Positions 43,339 through 54,148 are shown, counted from the first letter of the stretch. The stretch is DNA of 64,000 nt from an uncultured Synergistales bacterium (GCA_905233565.1 CAJOCL010000003.1:62001-126000); one strand, 5' to 3'. Made by a program: numbers and translations. Notes: generated from the sequence alone by a model not told the origin.

Positions 43339-43716
43339 TTACTTCGTGGCCATCTTCTTGTTAGCAACTGTCCTTCTCGGACCTTTGCGCGTTCTTGCGT
43401 TGGTCTTTGTGCGCTGGCCTCTGACGGGAAGACCGACACGGTGCCTGATTCCCCTGTAGCAGCCGATGTCGATTAAACGCTTGATATTCATTGAGACTTC
43501 ACGCCTTAAATCGCCTTCGACCTTGTAATTATCTTCGATTTCGCGGCGGAGTTTCTGAGTATCTTCCTCGCTGAGATCTTTAACCCTGATGTCAGGATTT
43601 ACGCCCGTAGCCGCAAGAATTTTCTGTGATGTCTTGAGGCCGATTCCGAAAATGTACGTCAATCCGATTTCTACCCTTTTGTCTCTGGGCAGGTCTACTC
43701 CTGCTATACGTGCCAT
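43339..43716 (-). CDS. rpsM: ribosomal protein S13
   Basis: [26 protein letters not shown]...[28 protein letters not shown]. Confidence 0.97.
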   Translation of the reverse strand: MARIAGVDLPRDKRVEIGLTYIFGIGLKTSQKILAATGVNPDIRVKDLSEEDTQKLRREIEDNYKVEGDLRREVSMNIKRLIDIGCYRGIRHRVGLPVRGQRTKTNARTRKGPRRTVANKKMATK

Positions 43717-43725
43717 TTTACTATA

Positions 43726-43851
43726 TTACCTCCTGACACCCTGACGCTGCTTATGTCTTGGGTTGCGGCTGCAAATAACGCGCACAACGCCGTGACGGCG
43801 GATTACTCTGCAAAATTCACAAATAGGCTTTACTGAAGGCCCTACTTTCAT
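43726..43851 (-). CDS. rpmJ: ribosomal protein L36
   Basis: Translated by hand: [41 protein letters not shown]; below the ORF-track cut-off. Confidence 0.95.
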   Translation of the reverse strand: MKVGPSVKPICEFCRVIRRHGVVRVICSRNPRHKQRQGVRR

Positions 43852-43866
43852 TTTATATCACCTGTA

Positions 43867-44097
43867 TTATTTGTATCTGTAAATTATCCTGCCCCTCGTC
43901 AAGTCATAAGGGGAGATTTCTACAAGCACTTTGTCACCCGGTAAAATCCTGATGAAGTGCATTCTCATTTTTCCGCTGACATGAGCCAGAACGCGATGGC
44001 CGTTTTCAAGTTCAACCCTGAACATTGCATTCGGCAGCGGTTCGGAAATTACGCCCTTTACTTCGATTACGTCCTCTTTGCCGGAATTATTAGCCAT
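43867..44097 (-). CDS. infA: translation initiation factor IF-1
   Basis: [35 protein letters not shown]. Confidence 0.97.
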   Translation of the reverse strand: MANNSGKEDVIEVKGVISEPLPNAMFRVELENGHRVLAHVSGKMRMHFIRILPGDKVLVEISPYDLTRGRIIYRYK

Positions 44098-44353
44098 TAA
44101 CTCCTACGCTCCTGTGAAAATATCCCGCGTCAATGTTTTTACCTGCCTTTATATATTCTGCTAAATTTTCTGCGCGCCTTGATGTTTTTTGCAGGTGCTT
44201 AATATTTTTTTTCTTCGGATTTGAGACGTTGAATCTTTCAGGACGGATTAATTTTATTTTTCCGTCAGCCTCAAACCCTGAGACTACATATTCAAGACCT
44301 GTATCTTTTCCCTGCCTTGAGATTACTATCTGGCCTATAGAAAGCTCTGCCAC
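44090..44353 (-). CDS. KOW-domain L14e-like RNA-binding protein
   Basis: [22 protein letters not shown] and location between infA and map. Confidence 0.75.
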   Translation of the reverse strand: MAELSIGQIVISRQGKDTGLEYVVSGFEADGKIKLIRPERFNVSNPKKKNIKHLQKTSRRAENLAEYIKAGKNIDAGYFHRSVGVNG

Positions 44354-45114
44354 TTTGTCAAAATCTCCGGCCCGTCATCAAGAATAACTATCGAGCGTTC
44401 AAAATGTGCCGCGTCGGAACCGTCAGCCGTTGAAACCGTCCAGCCGTTGGCTCCAGTTTTCACTTTTTCGCGCCCGGACATAATCATAGGCTCAATTGCT
44501 ATAGTCATGCCAGCTTTAAGCGTCATACCCTGACCGGCCTTCCCGTAATTCGGAATCTGGGGGGCTTCGTGCATTTTTCTACCGATGCCGTGTCCCGTGT
44601 AATCCCTGACTACTCCGAAACCGTAGGATTTAACGTAACTTTCAACCGCGTGTCCGATGTCTCCGAGCGTATTGCCCTTGAGGGCTGAAGATATTGCCCT
44701 GTTCAGAGACTCTTCGGTAACTTCAAGAAGTTTTCTGCGTTTATCGCTTATTTCGCCCACAGGGTAAGTGCAGGCGGCATCACCGCAGTAACCGTTGACA
44801 TAAGCCCCTACATCAATGCTGATTATATCGCCTTCCTGAAGTATCCTGTTAAAGTCGGGTATACCGTGAACGACTTCTTCATTGATTGAGGCGCATATAG
44901 TACCCGGAAACGGTGTCATGTTGAACGCGGGCTTATAGTTCTTGAACGCGGGTATACCGTTGTTTTTCCGTATGTGTTCTTCGGCGAGCCTGTCAAGTTC
45001 ACCTGTTGAAATACCGGGACGGACGGCCTCACGCATTATGTCGAGAACTTCAGCCGTTACGCGTCCGGCATTCCTCATTAACTGGATTTCTTCAGGCGTT
45101 TTAATCTTTATCAT
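44335..45114 (-). CDS. map: type I methionine aminopeptidase
   Basis: ISIDVGAYVNGYCGDAACTYPVG, DYTGHGIGRKMHE, MTIAIEPM. Confidence 0.96.
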   Translation of the reverse strand: MIKIKTPEEIQLMRNAGRVTAEVLDIMREAVRPGISTGELDRLAEEHIRKNNGIPAFKNYKPAFNMTPFPGTICASINEEVVHGIPDFNRILQEGDIISIDVGAYVNGYCGDAACTYPVGEISDKRRKLLEVTEESLNRAISSALKGNTLGDIGHAVESYVKSYGFGVVRDYTGHGIGRKMHEAPQIPNYGKAGQGMTLKAGMTIAIEPMIMSGREKVKTGANGWTVSTADGSDAAHFERSIVILDDGPEILTKWQSFL

Positions 45115-45116
45115 GA

Positions 45117-45734
45117 TTACAACAGTCTCAATTCATCGGAAACACGTTCAAAAACTTCTTCGGGCATTCCCGTTGCGTCAATTTCAAGCAATAAGCCCCT
45201 TGACCTGTAAAAATCTTCAAGTGCTTCTGTCTGTTCGTGAAAAACCCTGAGGCGTTCCCTGATCGTCTCTTCGTTGTCATCATCGCGCCTGTAAAGTTCT
45301 CCTCCGCATAACGGGCATTTGCTGTGTTCATGAATGTTCGTAACGTTTCCGCATTCTTTGCATACTGCCCTGCTGGTCAGCCTCTTGACGATTGCTTCAT
45401 CAGGTACTTTGAATAATATAACGCCGTCAAGTTTCGTTATGCTTTCGAGAAATTCCGCCTGCTTAACCGTACGGGGGAACCCGTCAAGCATGAAACCTTC
45501 TTCGGGCTTTAATTCAGCCAGCTTAGTGCCTACCATTTTCATGACTATATCATCAGGAACTAACTGGCCTGAGTCCATATATTTTTTAGCTTCAAGACCC
45601 AAAGGAGTATTCTCTTTAAGATTATGCCTGAAAATATCTCCTGTTGAAATATGAACCAGATTGTGCCTTTCTTTAAGGAAGACGGCCTGAGTGCCTTTAC
45701 CGGCCCCAGGCGCACCTAATAATACCAGCCTCAT
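45117..45734 (-). CDS. adk: adenylate kinase with Zn LID domain
   Basis: GAPGAGKGTQA; CKEC...CPLC LID. Confidence 0.96.
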   Translation of the reverse strand: MRLVLLGAPGAGKGTQAVFLKERHNLVHISTGDIFRHNLKENTPLGLEAKKYMDSGQLVPDDIVMKMVGTKLAELKPEEGFMLDGFPRTVKQAEFLESITKLDGVILFKVPDEAIVKRLTSRAVCKECGNVTNIHEHSKCPLCGGELYRRDDDNEETIRERLRVFHEQTEALEDFYRSRGLLLEIDATGMPEEVFERVSDELRLL

Positions 45735-45736
45735 AA

Positions 45737-47041
45737 TTAACCTCTGAGAAGCCCTCTGCGTCCGCCGCCGGATTTCTTTAATATTCCGTCATAGTGGCGC
45801 ATGAGTAACTGTGCCTCGATCTGGTTTATCGTATCCATTGCAACGCCGACAACGATTAATACTGCAGTTCCGCCGAAATAGAAGCTGTTAATTCTCAGAA
45901 CTGACGACATAAGATTCGGAATTAAAGCGATTACCGCAAGGAATACAGCTCCGCCGAGCGTTATTCTTTCCATTACACGGGTAATGTAATCTGACGTCGG
46001 CTGACCGGGTCTTATGCCTAAAATAAATCCGCCGTATTTCTTCATGTTGTTTGCTATGTCCGTAGGATTAAAGACAACGGCCGTATAGAAATACGAGAAG
46101 AATATAATCAAGGCAACGTAACAGAGAATATAAAAGAAACTGTTCGGCGCAAACAAAGCACTGATAAATCTTCCTGCTGCACTCTCGCTGAAGTAATTAG
46201 CGATTGTATACGGAAAAATCAGAAGCGAGCTTGCGAAAATTATTGGAATAACTCCTGACTGATTCACTTTTAACGGGATAAAAGTACTCTGACCGCCGTA
46301 AATTTTATTTCCTACAACTCTCTTTGCATACTGTACGGGTAATCTCCTCTGCCCTTCCTGAAGGAGAATACAGCCGGCAACAACCACGACCATGAGAACG
46401 ATACCGACAAGAAGGCCGATGACGCTCATTGAGCCTAAACGAACCATGTTCCAGGTCTGTAATATAGCCTCCGGGATCCTCGCAACGATACCGGCAAAAA
46501 TCAACAGTGATATGCCGTTCCCGACACCGTGATCGCTTAACTCTTCGCCCAGCCACATTACTGCAACAGAACCTGTAACAAGCGTAATCACTACGAGCAT
46601 CCAGTCAAGAAAACCGCCCTGCATTATGCCCAAGCTGCCGAGCCATGCAGTCATGCCGATCGCCTGAACTACGGCAAAGACTACGGCACCGTACCGCGTC
46701 CACTGCGTAATTTTTTTGGGGCCGTCCGTACCGTCCTTCTGTAATTTTTCCAGATACGGGAAAATTACGACCAAGAGCTGCATAACGATGCTTGAATTAA
46801 TGTACGGTGCAACGCCCAGCGAGAATATTCCGAAACGGCTCAAGGCACCGCCCGAAAACAGGTTCAGGAAATCCATAACGCCGCCTTCGCTCGTGCTGAA
46901 AAGAGCTGCCATAGCCGCACGGTTTACGCCCGGACTTGGGATATATGCGCCGAGCCTGAATATAAACAGAATGAAGAGCGTGAAAAATATTCTGCGCTTC
47001 AGATCCGGCAGCCTGAAAATATCACCCAGAGACCCGAACAT
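45737..47041 (-). CDS. secY: SecY
   Basis: Ten-TM SecY with GVAPYINSSIVMQLL and QEGQRRLPVQYAKRVVG. Confidence 0.97.
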   Translation of the reverse strand: MFGSLGDIFRLPDLKRRIFFTLFILFIFRLGAYIPSPGVNRAAMAALFSTSEGGVMDFLNLFSGGALSRFGIFSLGVAPYINSSIVMQLLVVIFPYLEKLQKDGTDGPKKITQWTRYGAVVFAVVQAIGMTAWLGSLGIMQGGFLDWMLVVITLVTGSVAVMWLGEELSDHGVGNGISLLIFAGIVARIPEAILQTWNMVRLGSMSVIGLLVGIVLMVVVVAGCILLQEGQRRLPVQYAKRVVGNKIYGGQSTFIPLKVNQSGVIPIIFASSLLIFPYTIANYFSESAAGRFISALFAPNSFFYILCYVALIIFFSYFYTAVVFNPTDIANNMKKYGGFILGIRPGQPTSDYITRVMERITLGGAVFLAVIALIPNLMSSVLRINSFYFGGTAVLIVVGVAMDTINQIEAQLLMRHYDGILKKSGGGRRGLLRG

Positions 47042-47490
47042 CAGACTACCTCGTGAGTTCCGCCGGAAGCCTCGATCTTTTTCACAGCTTCCGCGCTGAA
47101 TGCTCCGGCCTTGATTTTAAGGGCTTTGCTGAGTTCTCCGTCAGCAAGAATCTTAACGGGAATATTTTTCTTTCTTATGATTCTTGCGTTGAACATGGCT
47201 TCAGCGTCAACCTCTGAGCCGGCCTCGAATTTCTTTTCGAGAGTTTTCAGATTTACGGGCTGGAAGAACTTCGCAAATCTGGCATTGTTAAAGCCGCGTT
47301 TCGGTGTCCTTCTGGTCAGGGGCATCTGGCCGCCTTCAAATCCCGGACGAACGCCGCCGCCGGTTCTTGACTTGTCGCCCTTGTGTCCTTTTCCGGAAGT
47401 CTTGCCCGTTCCGCTTCCGATACCCTGTCCCAGACGCTTTGCCTTATGCGTTGAGCCTTTAACAGGGTGCAAATCCTGTAACGTTATCAT
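47041..47490 (-). CDS. rplO: ribosomal protein L15
   Basis: KRLGQGIGSGTGKTSGKGHKGDKSRTGGGVRPGFEGGQMPL. Confidence 0.96.
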   Translation of the reverse strand: MITLQDLHPVKGSTHKAKRLGQGIGSGTGKTSGKGHKGDKSRTGGGVRPGFEGGQMPLTRRTPKRGFNNARFAKFFQPVNLKTLEKKFEAGSEVDAEAMFNARIIRKKNIPVKILADGELSKALKIKAGAFSAEAVKKIEASGGTHEVV

Positions 47491-47669
47491 TCGACAACCT
47501 CCCATTTAACCAGATGGCGCACGTGTTCAATCATTCCGCGTACCTGCGGTGTGTCATCGTGTTCAACTTCAGAATTTAATTTTCTGAAACCGAGTGCCTT
47601 TATTGTGCGCTTCTGTCTCTCAGGGAATCCAATTGCGCTTTTGATCCACTTTGCCTTAATCTTTGCCAT
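47487..47669 (-). CDS. rpmD: ribosomal protein L30
   Basis: KSAIGFPERQKRTIKALGFRKLNSEV. Confidence 0.95.
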   Translation of the reverse strand: MAKIKAKWIKSAIGFPERQKRTIKALGFRKLNSEVEHDDTPQVRGMIEHVRHLVKWEVVE

Positions 47670-47674
47670 GTGAA

Positions 47675-48223
47675 TCACTCCCCGATTGCCTGCACTGCTT
47701 CTTCAGCCGGTGCTTCTTCAACTGTTTCTTCAACACCTGAAAGTCCCCTGAGTTTCATAATTTCGTCCTCAGTTCTGGTTATCCTGATCGCCTCAAGTGT
47801 TGCGTGTGCAATGTTTATAGCGTTTGAAGTTCTGCCCGTAACTTTCGTAACTACGTCTTTGACTCCGCCAAGCTCCATAATTGCGCGGACAACTCCGCCC
47901 GCAATGACTCCAGTACCTTCGGGGCAGGGCTTGAGCAAAACCCTTGCAGCTCCGAACTCTCCGACAACAGGGTGAGGAATTGTATTCCCTGCGTGGCGTA
48001 CTGAAACCATGTTCTTTTTGGCTTTTTCGATTCCCTTGCGGACTGCTTCAGCGATTTCCTTTGCCTTGCCGATTCCGGTTCCGACCTGTGATGCTCCGTC
48101 ACCTACGACAACAAGGACTGCAAAACGGAATCTCTTTCCGCCTTTAACAACCTTGCTGACACGGTTAATGGCTACAACGCGCTCCTGAAGTTCAGCGGCT
48201 TCTGTTTCATTTCTTCTGGGCAT
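47675..48223 (-). CDS. rpsE: ribosomal protein S5
   Basis: LQERVVAINRVSKVVKGGKRFRFAVLVVVGD. Confidence 0.97.
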   Translation of the reverse strand: MPRRNETEAAELQERVVAINRVSKVVKGGKRFRFAVLVVVGDGASQVGTGIGKAKEIAEAVRKGIEKAKKNMVSVRHAGNTIPHPVVGEFGAARVLLKPCPEGTGVIAGGVVRAIMELGGVKDVVTKVTGRTSNAINIAHATLEAIRITRTEDEIMKLRGLSGVEETVEEAPAEEAVQAIGE

Positions 48224-48588
48224 CAGAATACAAGCCCTCCTTCTCTGGCGGCATCAGCTACCGCCATAACTTTTCCGATATAGGCATGACCGCCCCTGTC
48301 AAAGACAACTGAGCTGATCCCCTTAGCTTTTGCACGTTCTGCGATTGCCTTTCCGATTACTTTGGCTGCCTCAACGTTGCAGTGTCCTTTAAGTTCGGGC
48401 TGCAATGACTTGTCAAGGGTTGACGCTGAAACGAGAGTGTGTCCCTTTTCGTCGTCAATGACCTGAACATAAATATTCTTGAGGCTTCTGAAAACGCACA
48501 TACGGGGCTTCTCGGCTGTACCTGAAAGCGTCCTGCGCAGTCTCTCATGCCTTATTACGCGCATATCATTTCTGCTTTTCTTTTTCAT
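48223..48588 (-). CDS. rplR: ribosomal protein L18
   Basis: L18 fold motifs; [28 protein letters not shown]. Confidence 0.96.
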   Translation of the reverse strand: MKKKSRNDMRVIRHERLRRTLSGTAEKPRMCVFRSLKNIYVQVIDDEKGHTLVSASTLDKSLQPELKGHCNVEAAKVIGKAIAERAKAKGISSVVFDRGGHAYIGKVMAVADAAREGGLVF

Positions 48589-48594
48589 GATGTT

Positions 48595-49134
48595 TTACTT
48601 CGCCCCAGTCTTGCCGGCCTTGCGGATTATGTATTCATTCTCGAATTTAATACCTTTTCCATGATAAGGCTCAGGCGGTCTGAATTTCTTTATCAGGGCG
48701 CATGTCTGACCCACTAACTCTTTATCAATTCCCCTGACATGGAACTTTATGGGATTTTCCACGACTATTTCGATACCTTCGGGAGGCGTGAACTCGATGG
48801 GATGTGAATAACCCAAGTTCATGACGAGCTTTTTACCCTGAAGGGCTGCACGCCAGCCTACTCCGACGATTTCCATTGTCTTTGAGAATCCTGCCGTAAC
48901 GCCCGTAACCATGTTGGCTATCAACGCTCTTGTCATTCCGTGCCAGGCTCTTGTCTGTTTGTCCTCGCTTGTGCGTGAAACTTTGACCTGTCCGCCGTCA
49001 ACGTCAACAACTATTCCGGGCATTAACTGAGCATGAAGCTCACCTTTCGGGCCTTTGACTTTTATATCAGTACCCTTGACTTCAACGCTTGCGCCTTTTG
49101 CGATTTCTACTGCTTTGCGTCCGATACGAGACAT
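48595..49134 (-). CDS. rplF: ribosomal protein L6
   Basis: MSRIGRKAVEI... and PPEPYHGKGIKFENE. Confidence 0.97.
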   Translation of the reverse strand: MSRIGRKAVEIAKGASVEVKGTDIKVKGPKGELHAQLMPGIVVDVDGGQVKVSRTSEDKQTRAWHGMTRALIANMVTGVTAGFSKTMEIVGVGWRAALQGKKLVMNLGYSHPIEFTPPEGIEIVVENPIKFHVRGIDKELVGQTCALIKKFRPPEPYHGKGIKFENEYIIRKAGKTGAK

Positions 49135-49149
49135 TTTATATAACCCCTC

Positions 49150-49554
49150 CTACCAGACATAGCAGAGAACTTCTCCGCCCAAGCCTAATTTATGGGCTTC
49201 AGTTCCTGTCTTCAGGCCCTTTGACGTTGAGAGAATCGCAAGACCCAGACCGCCCATGACAACGGGTAATTTGTCGTGGCCTACATAAATTCTCCTGCCG
49301 GGCTTGCTGATTCTGCGGAGACCCTGAATTACGCGCTCTTTGCTGTTTCCGTATGATAAATATATCCTGATTTCCGCATACGGCTTTTCAGGATCAGTAA
49401 TCATTCTGAAATTCCTGATGTAGCCTTCTTCTTTGAGAATGCGGGCTAATGCTAACTTCATTTTGCTCGATGGAATGTCAACGCTCTCTGCATATGTCAT
49501 GTTAGCGTTGCGAATCCTCGTGAGCATGTCTGCAACCGGATCATTAACGTACAA
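49150..49554 (-). CDS. rpsH: ribosomal protein S8 (TTG start proposed)
   Basis: [16 protein letters not shown]...[36 protein letters not shown] before TTG at 49554. Confidence 0.93.
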   Translation of the reverse strand: MYVNDPVADMLTRIRNANMTYAESVDIPSSKMKLALARILKEEGYIRNFRMITDPEKPYAEIRIYLSYGNSKERVIQGLRRISKPGRRIYVGHDKLPVVMGGLGLAILSTSKGLKTGTEAHKLGLGGEVLCYVW

Positions 49555-49568
49555 CTTGACACGCCCCC

Positions 49569-49754
49569 TTACCAGCTCGACTTGACAACGCCGGGGAATA
49601 ATCCCTCGCGTGCCATTTTCCTGAAGCAGCAGCGGCACATATCAAACATACGGATATAGCCGTGAATCCTTCCGCATAACGGGCAGCGGTTGTGCTTTCT
49701 CGTGCTGAATTTAGGGGGGAGCTGTGCTTTCAACTTTAATGCTTTTCTTGCCAT
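49569..49754 (-). CDS. rpsN: ribosomal protein S14 (type Z, zinc)
   Basis: [22 protein letters not shown]. Confidence 0.96.
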   Translation of the reverse strand: MARKALKLKAQLPPKFSTRKHNRCPLCGRIHGYIRMFDMCRCCFRKMAREGLFPGVVKSSW

Positions 49755-49762
49755 TTTGTGTT

Positions 49763-50320
49763 TTATACCCCCTGATTTCCTGTCCTGAACGGCATTCCAA
49801 GTCCCTTTAACAGCGCAAAAGCCTCTTCATCAGTCTTTGCACTCGTTACTATTGAAACGTTCATGCCGCGTGAACGTATAACTTTGTCATAGCTTATTTC
49901 AGGGAAGATTAACTGCTCGCGTAATCCTAAATTGAAATTGCCGCGGCCGTCAAAGCCTTTTCTTGAAATTCCCTGAAAGTCCTTTATTGAAGGCAGTGCC
50001 AGAGATATGAGCCTGTCAAGAAATTCCCACATTTTCGCGCCCCTTAACGTTACCGCACAGGCAACGGGCATATTCTGACGGACTTTGAAACCTGCTATGG
50101 ATTTCTTTGCACGCTTCAATAACGGCTGCTGTCCCGTGATTGCGCGAAGTTCGGCTATTGCTGCGTCCATGAACTTAATATCGAGTTTTGCATCGCCGAC
50201 TCCGATATTTACGACGACTTTTTCGATTTTAGGCATCTGCATGACGTTTTTATAACCGAACTCACGGAGCATTGCGGGAGCCACTTCATTTTTGTACTTC
50301 TCAAGCATTCTCGGTGTCAT
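49763..50320 (-). CDS. rplE: ribosomal protein L5
   Basis: [14 protein letters not shown]...[15 protein letters not shown]. Confidence 0.97.
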   Translation of the reverse strand: MTPRMLEKYKNEVAPAMLREFGYKNVMQMPKIEKVVVNIGVGDAKLDIKFMDAAIAELRAITGQQPLLKRAKKSIAGFKVRQNMPVACAVTLRGAKMWEFLDRLISLALPSIKDFQGISRKGFDGRGNFNLGLREQLIFPEISYDKVIRSRGMNVSIVTSAKTDEEAFALLKGLGMPFRTGNQGV

Positions 50321-50323
50321 GGC

Positions 50324-50659
50324 TTAAAGTCCTCCGCGATCTATGATTTCTCCGCATTTCTTGCAGACGCGGACTTTTTTCCCGTTCTCAAGGAATGAGG
50401 CTCCGACCCTCGTAGCCTTTCCGCACTGGGGACAGACAAGCATAACTTTGCTGGCATAAATCGGAGCTTCCTGCTTGATGATTCCGGACTGCGGGTTATT
50501 CTGGCTGGGCCTTACGTGGCGCGAGACCATATTTACGCCCTCGACGACGACTAAATCCCTCTCAGGGATACGGCGTATAATCTTGCCTTCTTTTCCCTTG
50601 TCCTTGCCGGTGATTACTTTCACGCGGTCATTTTTCTTTAATCTTACTGTCATTGTCAA
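50324..50659 (-). CDS. rplX: ribosomal protein L24
   Basis: [20 protein letters not shown]; Cys pairs CPQC/CKKC. Confidence 0.96.
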   Translation of the reverse strand: MTMTVRLKKNDRVKVITGKDKGKEGKIIRRIPERDLVVVEGVNMVSRHVRPSQNNPQSGIIKQEAPIYASKVMLVCPQCGKATRVGASFLENGKKVRVCKKCGEIIDRGGL

Positions 50660-50665
50660 AATCTC

Positions 50666-51034
50666 CTATACGACTTCAGGAGCAAGCGACAAAATGCGCA
50701 TGTATTTTTTTGCTCTCAGTTCACGCCCGACAGGCCCGAAAATTCTCGTACCTCTTGGCTCTCCGTTTGCATCGATCAATACTGCAGCATTATCGTCAAA
50801 TCTCACGTATGTTCCGTCTCTGCGCCTGACTTCTTTTTTAGTCCTGACTATGACGGCCTTAACTACGCTGCCCTTTGCAATATTGCTGTTCGGAATTGCC
50901 TCACGGACTGAGGCGACTATTACATCGCCTATAGTACCGTAACGCCTTTTGCTTCCGCCCATAACCTGAATGCAGAAGAGTTTTCTTGCTCCCGAATTAT
51001 CAGCGACGTTCAGAACACTTGTAAGCTGTATCAT
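50666..51034 (-). CDS. rplN: ribosomal protein L14
   Basis: [27 protein letters not shown]. Confidence 0.97.
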   Translation of the reverse strand: MIQLTSVLNVADNSGARKLFCIQVMGGSKRRYGTIGDVIVASVREAIPNSNIAKGSVVKAVIVRTKKEVRRRDGTYVRFDDNAAVLIDANGEPRGTRIFGPVGRELRAKKYMRILSLAPEVV

Positions 51035-51331
51035 TTATTCCTGAACCTCCTCTGATGATTCACCTAATTCGCCCTCACTGCCGAACACAGGGGCTTTACG
51101 CATAATTTCAAGCAGCTCCCAGCGTTTGGTCTTGCTGAGGGGTCTTGTCTCTCTGATGCGTACCTCGTCTCCCATTCCGCACTGATTCTCTGCATCATGG
51201 GCAACGTATTTCTTTGCGCGCTTAATTCTCTTACCATAAAGCGGGTGTTCGGCCATTCTCTCAACGCGGACAATTATCGTCTTGTCCATTTTGTTGCTTA
51301 CGACTATACCCGTTCTAACTTTACTCGGCAT
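51035..51331 (-). CDS. rpsQ: ribosomal protein S17
   Basis: [39 protein letters not shown]. Confidence 0.96.
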   Translation of the reverse strand: MPSKVRTGIVVSNKMDKTIIVRVERMAEHPLYGKRIKRAKKYVAHDAENQCGMGDEVRIRETRPLSKTKRWELLEIMRKAPVFGSEGELGESSEEVQE

Positions 51332-51554
51332 TGTCTGCTTCCTTTTCTGGCTTAAAAGCGGCCTTTTCAGCTGCTATCGTCATGAGCCTTGCGATGGTCT
51401 TTCTGACATCGCGTATACGGCTGGTATTTTTCAAGTGCCCGACAGCATTCTGAAAACGCAGGTTGAATAATTCTGTCTTGTACTCCTTAATTTTCCCGGC
51501 AATTTCCTCGCTCGTTAATTCTCTGAGCTTTTCCGGCTTTACGCTCGCGTCCAT
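51321..51554 (-). CDS. rpmC: ribosomal protein L29
   Basis: [52 protein letters not shown]; start at MDASVKPE. Confidence 0.94.
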   Translation of the reverse strand: MDASVKPEKLRELTSEEIAGKIKEYKTELFNLRFQNAVGHLKNTSRIRDVRKTIARLMTIAAEKAAFKPEKEADNAE

Positions 51555-51558
51555 CAGG

Positions 51559-51955
51559 CTAATCACTCCCTCCGCTGCGTACAAAGCGAACCTTCAGGGG
51601 CAGTTTGTGGCTGTGCGATTTCCTCGCTTATTCCCGAGAACTCGAACAGTACGCGGCCTCTTTTTACGGCGGCTACCCAAAATTCAGGCGCACCTTTTCC
51701 CTTACCCATACGAGTTTCAAGCGGCTTCTTTGTGTATGGCCTGTCAGGGAAAACGCGTATCCAGATTTTTCCGCCCTTTTTCATCTTACGGGATATTGCT
51801 ACACGGGCTGCCTCTATCTGCCTGGCCGAGAGCCATACATTTTCGAGTGCCTGTATACCGTAATCACCGAATGAAATTGTCGTGCCTCCCTTTGAAATTC
51901 CCCTTAACGGAGATCTGTGGGACTTGCGGTATTTTACGCGGCTTGGCATTAACAT
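51559..51955 (-). CDS. rplP: ribosomal protein L16, apparently frameshifted near the 3' end (as-read ORF ends at 51563)
   Basis: Normal L16 through [13 protein letters not shown]; the conserved [12 protein letters not shown]-terminus is in another frame, ending at TAG 51559-51561. Confidence 0.9.
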
Positions 51956-51961
51956 GGTGAT

Positions 51962-52645
51962 TTACGCCCCCTTATTCGCCGGCCTGTTTCGCGCCGGACG
52001 TGCCGGAGCCTGAGCCTTTTCGTTTTTTCTGTCGCGGTAAATCCAGACTTTGCAGCCTATTACACCGTACATAGTTACAGCCTCTGCAAAACCGTAATCA
52101 ATATCAGCCCTTATCGTTGAAAGAGGCAGCTGACCTTCGTTGTACCATTCAGTCCTTGCAATTTCAGCACCGCCCAAGCGTCCTGCGACCTGAGCCTTTA
52201 TGCCTTTAACGCCTGCTTTTGTTGCGCGGAAGATTGCCTGTTTCATTGCACGCCTGAATGATACTCTGCGTTCGAGCGAGCTTGCGATACCTTCGGCGAC
52301 TAACTGAGCCTCAACATCAGGATTCTTTATCTCATGAACGTTTACCATTACTTTACCGCCGGTGATGGCCTGAAGTTCATTCTTGATATTCTGAATCTCA
52401 TTTCCGCCCTTGCCGATGACTACGCCCGGCCTTGCCGTGTGAATCGTGAAACGCACAACAGGCCCAACGCGCTCTATCTCGATACGTGAGATCCCTGCGC
52501 CTTCCCACTTTTTCATTATGTACTTACGCAGCTTTATATCTTCATGTAATTTCTTTGCGTAATTTTTTTTGTCGGCGTACCATCTTGACTGGCATTCGCT
52601 TGATACTCCGAGACGGTAGCCGATTGGGTGAACCTTCTGTCCCAT
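51962..52645 (-). CDS. rpsC: ribosomal protein S3
   Basis: MGQKVHPIGYRLGV...PGVVIGKGGNEI. Confidence 0.97.
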   Translation of the reverse strand: MGQKVHPIGYRLGVSSECQSRWYADKKNYAKKLHEDIKLRKYIMKKWEGAGISRIEIERVGPVVRFTIHTARPGVVIGKGGNEIQNIKNELQAITGGKVMVNVHEIKNPDVEAQLVAEGIASSLERRVSFRRAMKQAIFRATKAGVKGIKAQVAGRLGGAEIARTEWYNEGQLPLSTIRADIDYGFAEAVTMYGVIGCKVWIYRDRKNEKAQAPARPARNRPANKGA

Positions 52646-52647
52646 TC

Positions 52648-53007
52648 TTATTTTGCCTCCTGCTGACGTTCGCCGAGCTTAACGGTGATATGCGTGAGCT
52701 TATGTACATAAGGGTGGGCGCGTCCCATTGATACCGGCCTGAATCTCTTCATTACCGGCCCCTGATCCGCGAAAGCCTCATGGACATAGAGTTTGTCCAA
52801 GTCCATGCCGTAATTATGCTCTGCGTTCGCCATTGCGCTGTTTAAGACCTTGAGGATTAACCCTGCGGCCTTCTTGTCGCTGAACTTCAAAATTACCTGT
52901 GCGCGTTCTGCACTTTTTCCGCGTATAAGTTCAAGCACCTGACGGACTTTATACGGTGAAATTCTGGCGTTTTTCGTCTTTGCTGCTGCTAATTTAATCT
53001 CTGCCAT
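52648..53007 (-). CDS. rplV: ribosomal protein L22
   Basis: ARISPYKVRQVLELIRGKS...KRFRPVSMGRAHPYVHKLTHITV. Confidence 0.96.
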   Translation of the reverse strand: MAEIKLAAAKTKNARISPYKVRQVLELIRGKSAERAQVILKFSDKKAAGLILKVLNSAMANAEHNYGMDLDKLYVHEAFADQGPVMKRFRPVSMGRAHPYVHKLTHITVKLGERQQEAK

Positions 53008-53010
53008 AAT

Positions 53011-53283
53011 TTATTTACCTTTCTTGTCCTGTCCTGCGTGATGCCCGAATTTTCTCGTCGGAGCAAACTCGCCCAGCTTATGGCCGACCATGTTCTCGCT
53101 GATATAGACGGGAAGGTGCATACGGCCGTTATGTACCGCGATAGTGTGCCCGATCATCTGGGGTACTATCATTGAACGTCTTGACCAGGTTTTAACGACT
53201 TTTTTGCTTCCTGAAACGTTCATTGCTTCTATTCTGTCAAGGAGCCTCTGTTCAACAAAAGGCCCTTTCTTTGATGAGCGCAT
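53011..53283 (-). CDS. rpsS: ribosomal protein S19
   Basis: [15 protein letters not shown]...[24 protein letters not shown]. Confidence 0.97.
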   Translation of the reverse strand: MRSSKKGPFVEQRLLDRIEAMNVSGSKKVVKTWSRRSMIVPQMIGHTIAVHNGRMHLPVYISENMVGHKLGEFAPTRKFGHHAGQDKKGK

Positions 53284-53302
53284 TTTATGTCTTCAGCTCC
53301 TT

Positions 53303-54130
53303 TTACTTGTCATAACGCCTGCGGATTATCAGCTTGTCTGACGGTTTGCGCCTGCGTGTCCTGTAACCCTTCGCAGGAGTTCCCCAAGGCGATACGGGGT
53401 GCTTGTTGGATTTTGATTTTCCTTCACCGCCGCCCATCGGGTGATCTACAGGGTTCATTACCATTCCGCGAACTACCGGCCTTCTGCCCTTCCAGCGTGT
53501 CTTTCCGGCCTTGCCCCACGAAATATTGTCGTAGTCCTCATTGCCGACCTGTCCTACGGTGGCCATGCACTCAAGCAGTATCAGCCTTAATTCACCGCTG
53601 GGCATTCTGATATAAGCGTATTTGCCTTCTTTTGACATTAACTGTGCTGATGTTCCGGCAGCCCTGACGAGTTTTGCGCCGTTTCCAGGCTGGAGTTCAA
53701 GATTATGAATGAACGTACCGACCGGAATATCTTTCAATTTCAGAGCATTGCCCGGCGTAATGTCGCTTTCAGGCCCTGAGTAAATAACATCGCCGACATT
53801 GAGATCCTTCGGCATGATGATATAACGCTTCTCGCCGTCAGCGTAATTAATCAGGCCGATTCGGGCGTTGCGGTTGGGATCATATTCGACCGTTGCGACT
53901 TTTCCCGGAATGCCTAACTTGTCGCGCTTGAAATCTATTATGCGGTAGGCTCTCCTGTGTCCTCCTCCGATATGGCGCATGGTTATACGGCCTGTATTAT
54001 TTCTGCCTCCATGCTTACGGAGATGTACTACAAGTGAACGCTCCGGCTTGTCTGCCGTAATATCTTCGCGCCCCTGAATGCTCATATGGCGGCGGGCAGC
54101 TGTATACGGCTTAAACTGTTTAATTGACAT
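53303..54130 (-). CDS. rplB: ribosomal protein L2
   Basis: [21 protein letters not shown]. Confidence 0.98.
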   Translation of the reverse strand: MSIKQFKPYTAARRHMSIQGREDITADKPERSLVVHLRKHGGRNNTGRITMRHIGGGHRRAYRIIDFKRDKLGIPGKVATVEYDPNRNARIGLINYADGEKRYIIMPKDLNVGDVIYSGPESDITPGNALKLKDIPVGTFIHNLELQPGNGAKLVRAAGTSAQLMSKEGKYAYIRMPSGELRLILLECMATVGQVGNEDYDNISWGKAGKTRWKGRRPVVRGMVMNPVDHPMGGGEGKSKSNKHPVSPWGTPAKGYRTRRRKPSDKLIIRRRYDK

Positions 54131-54148
54131 CTTCCTGTTTCTCCTACT

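Noticed and set aside
51563-51640. Programmed ribosomal frameshift in rplP
   Set aside because: About seven conserved residues are missing at the junction and there is no slippery heptamer or downstream structure, so a deletion (real or artefact) fits better.
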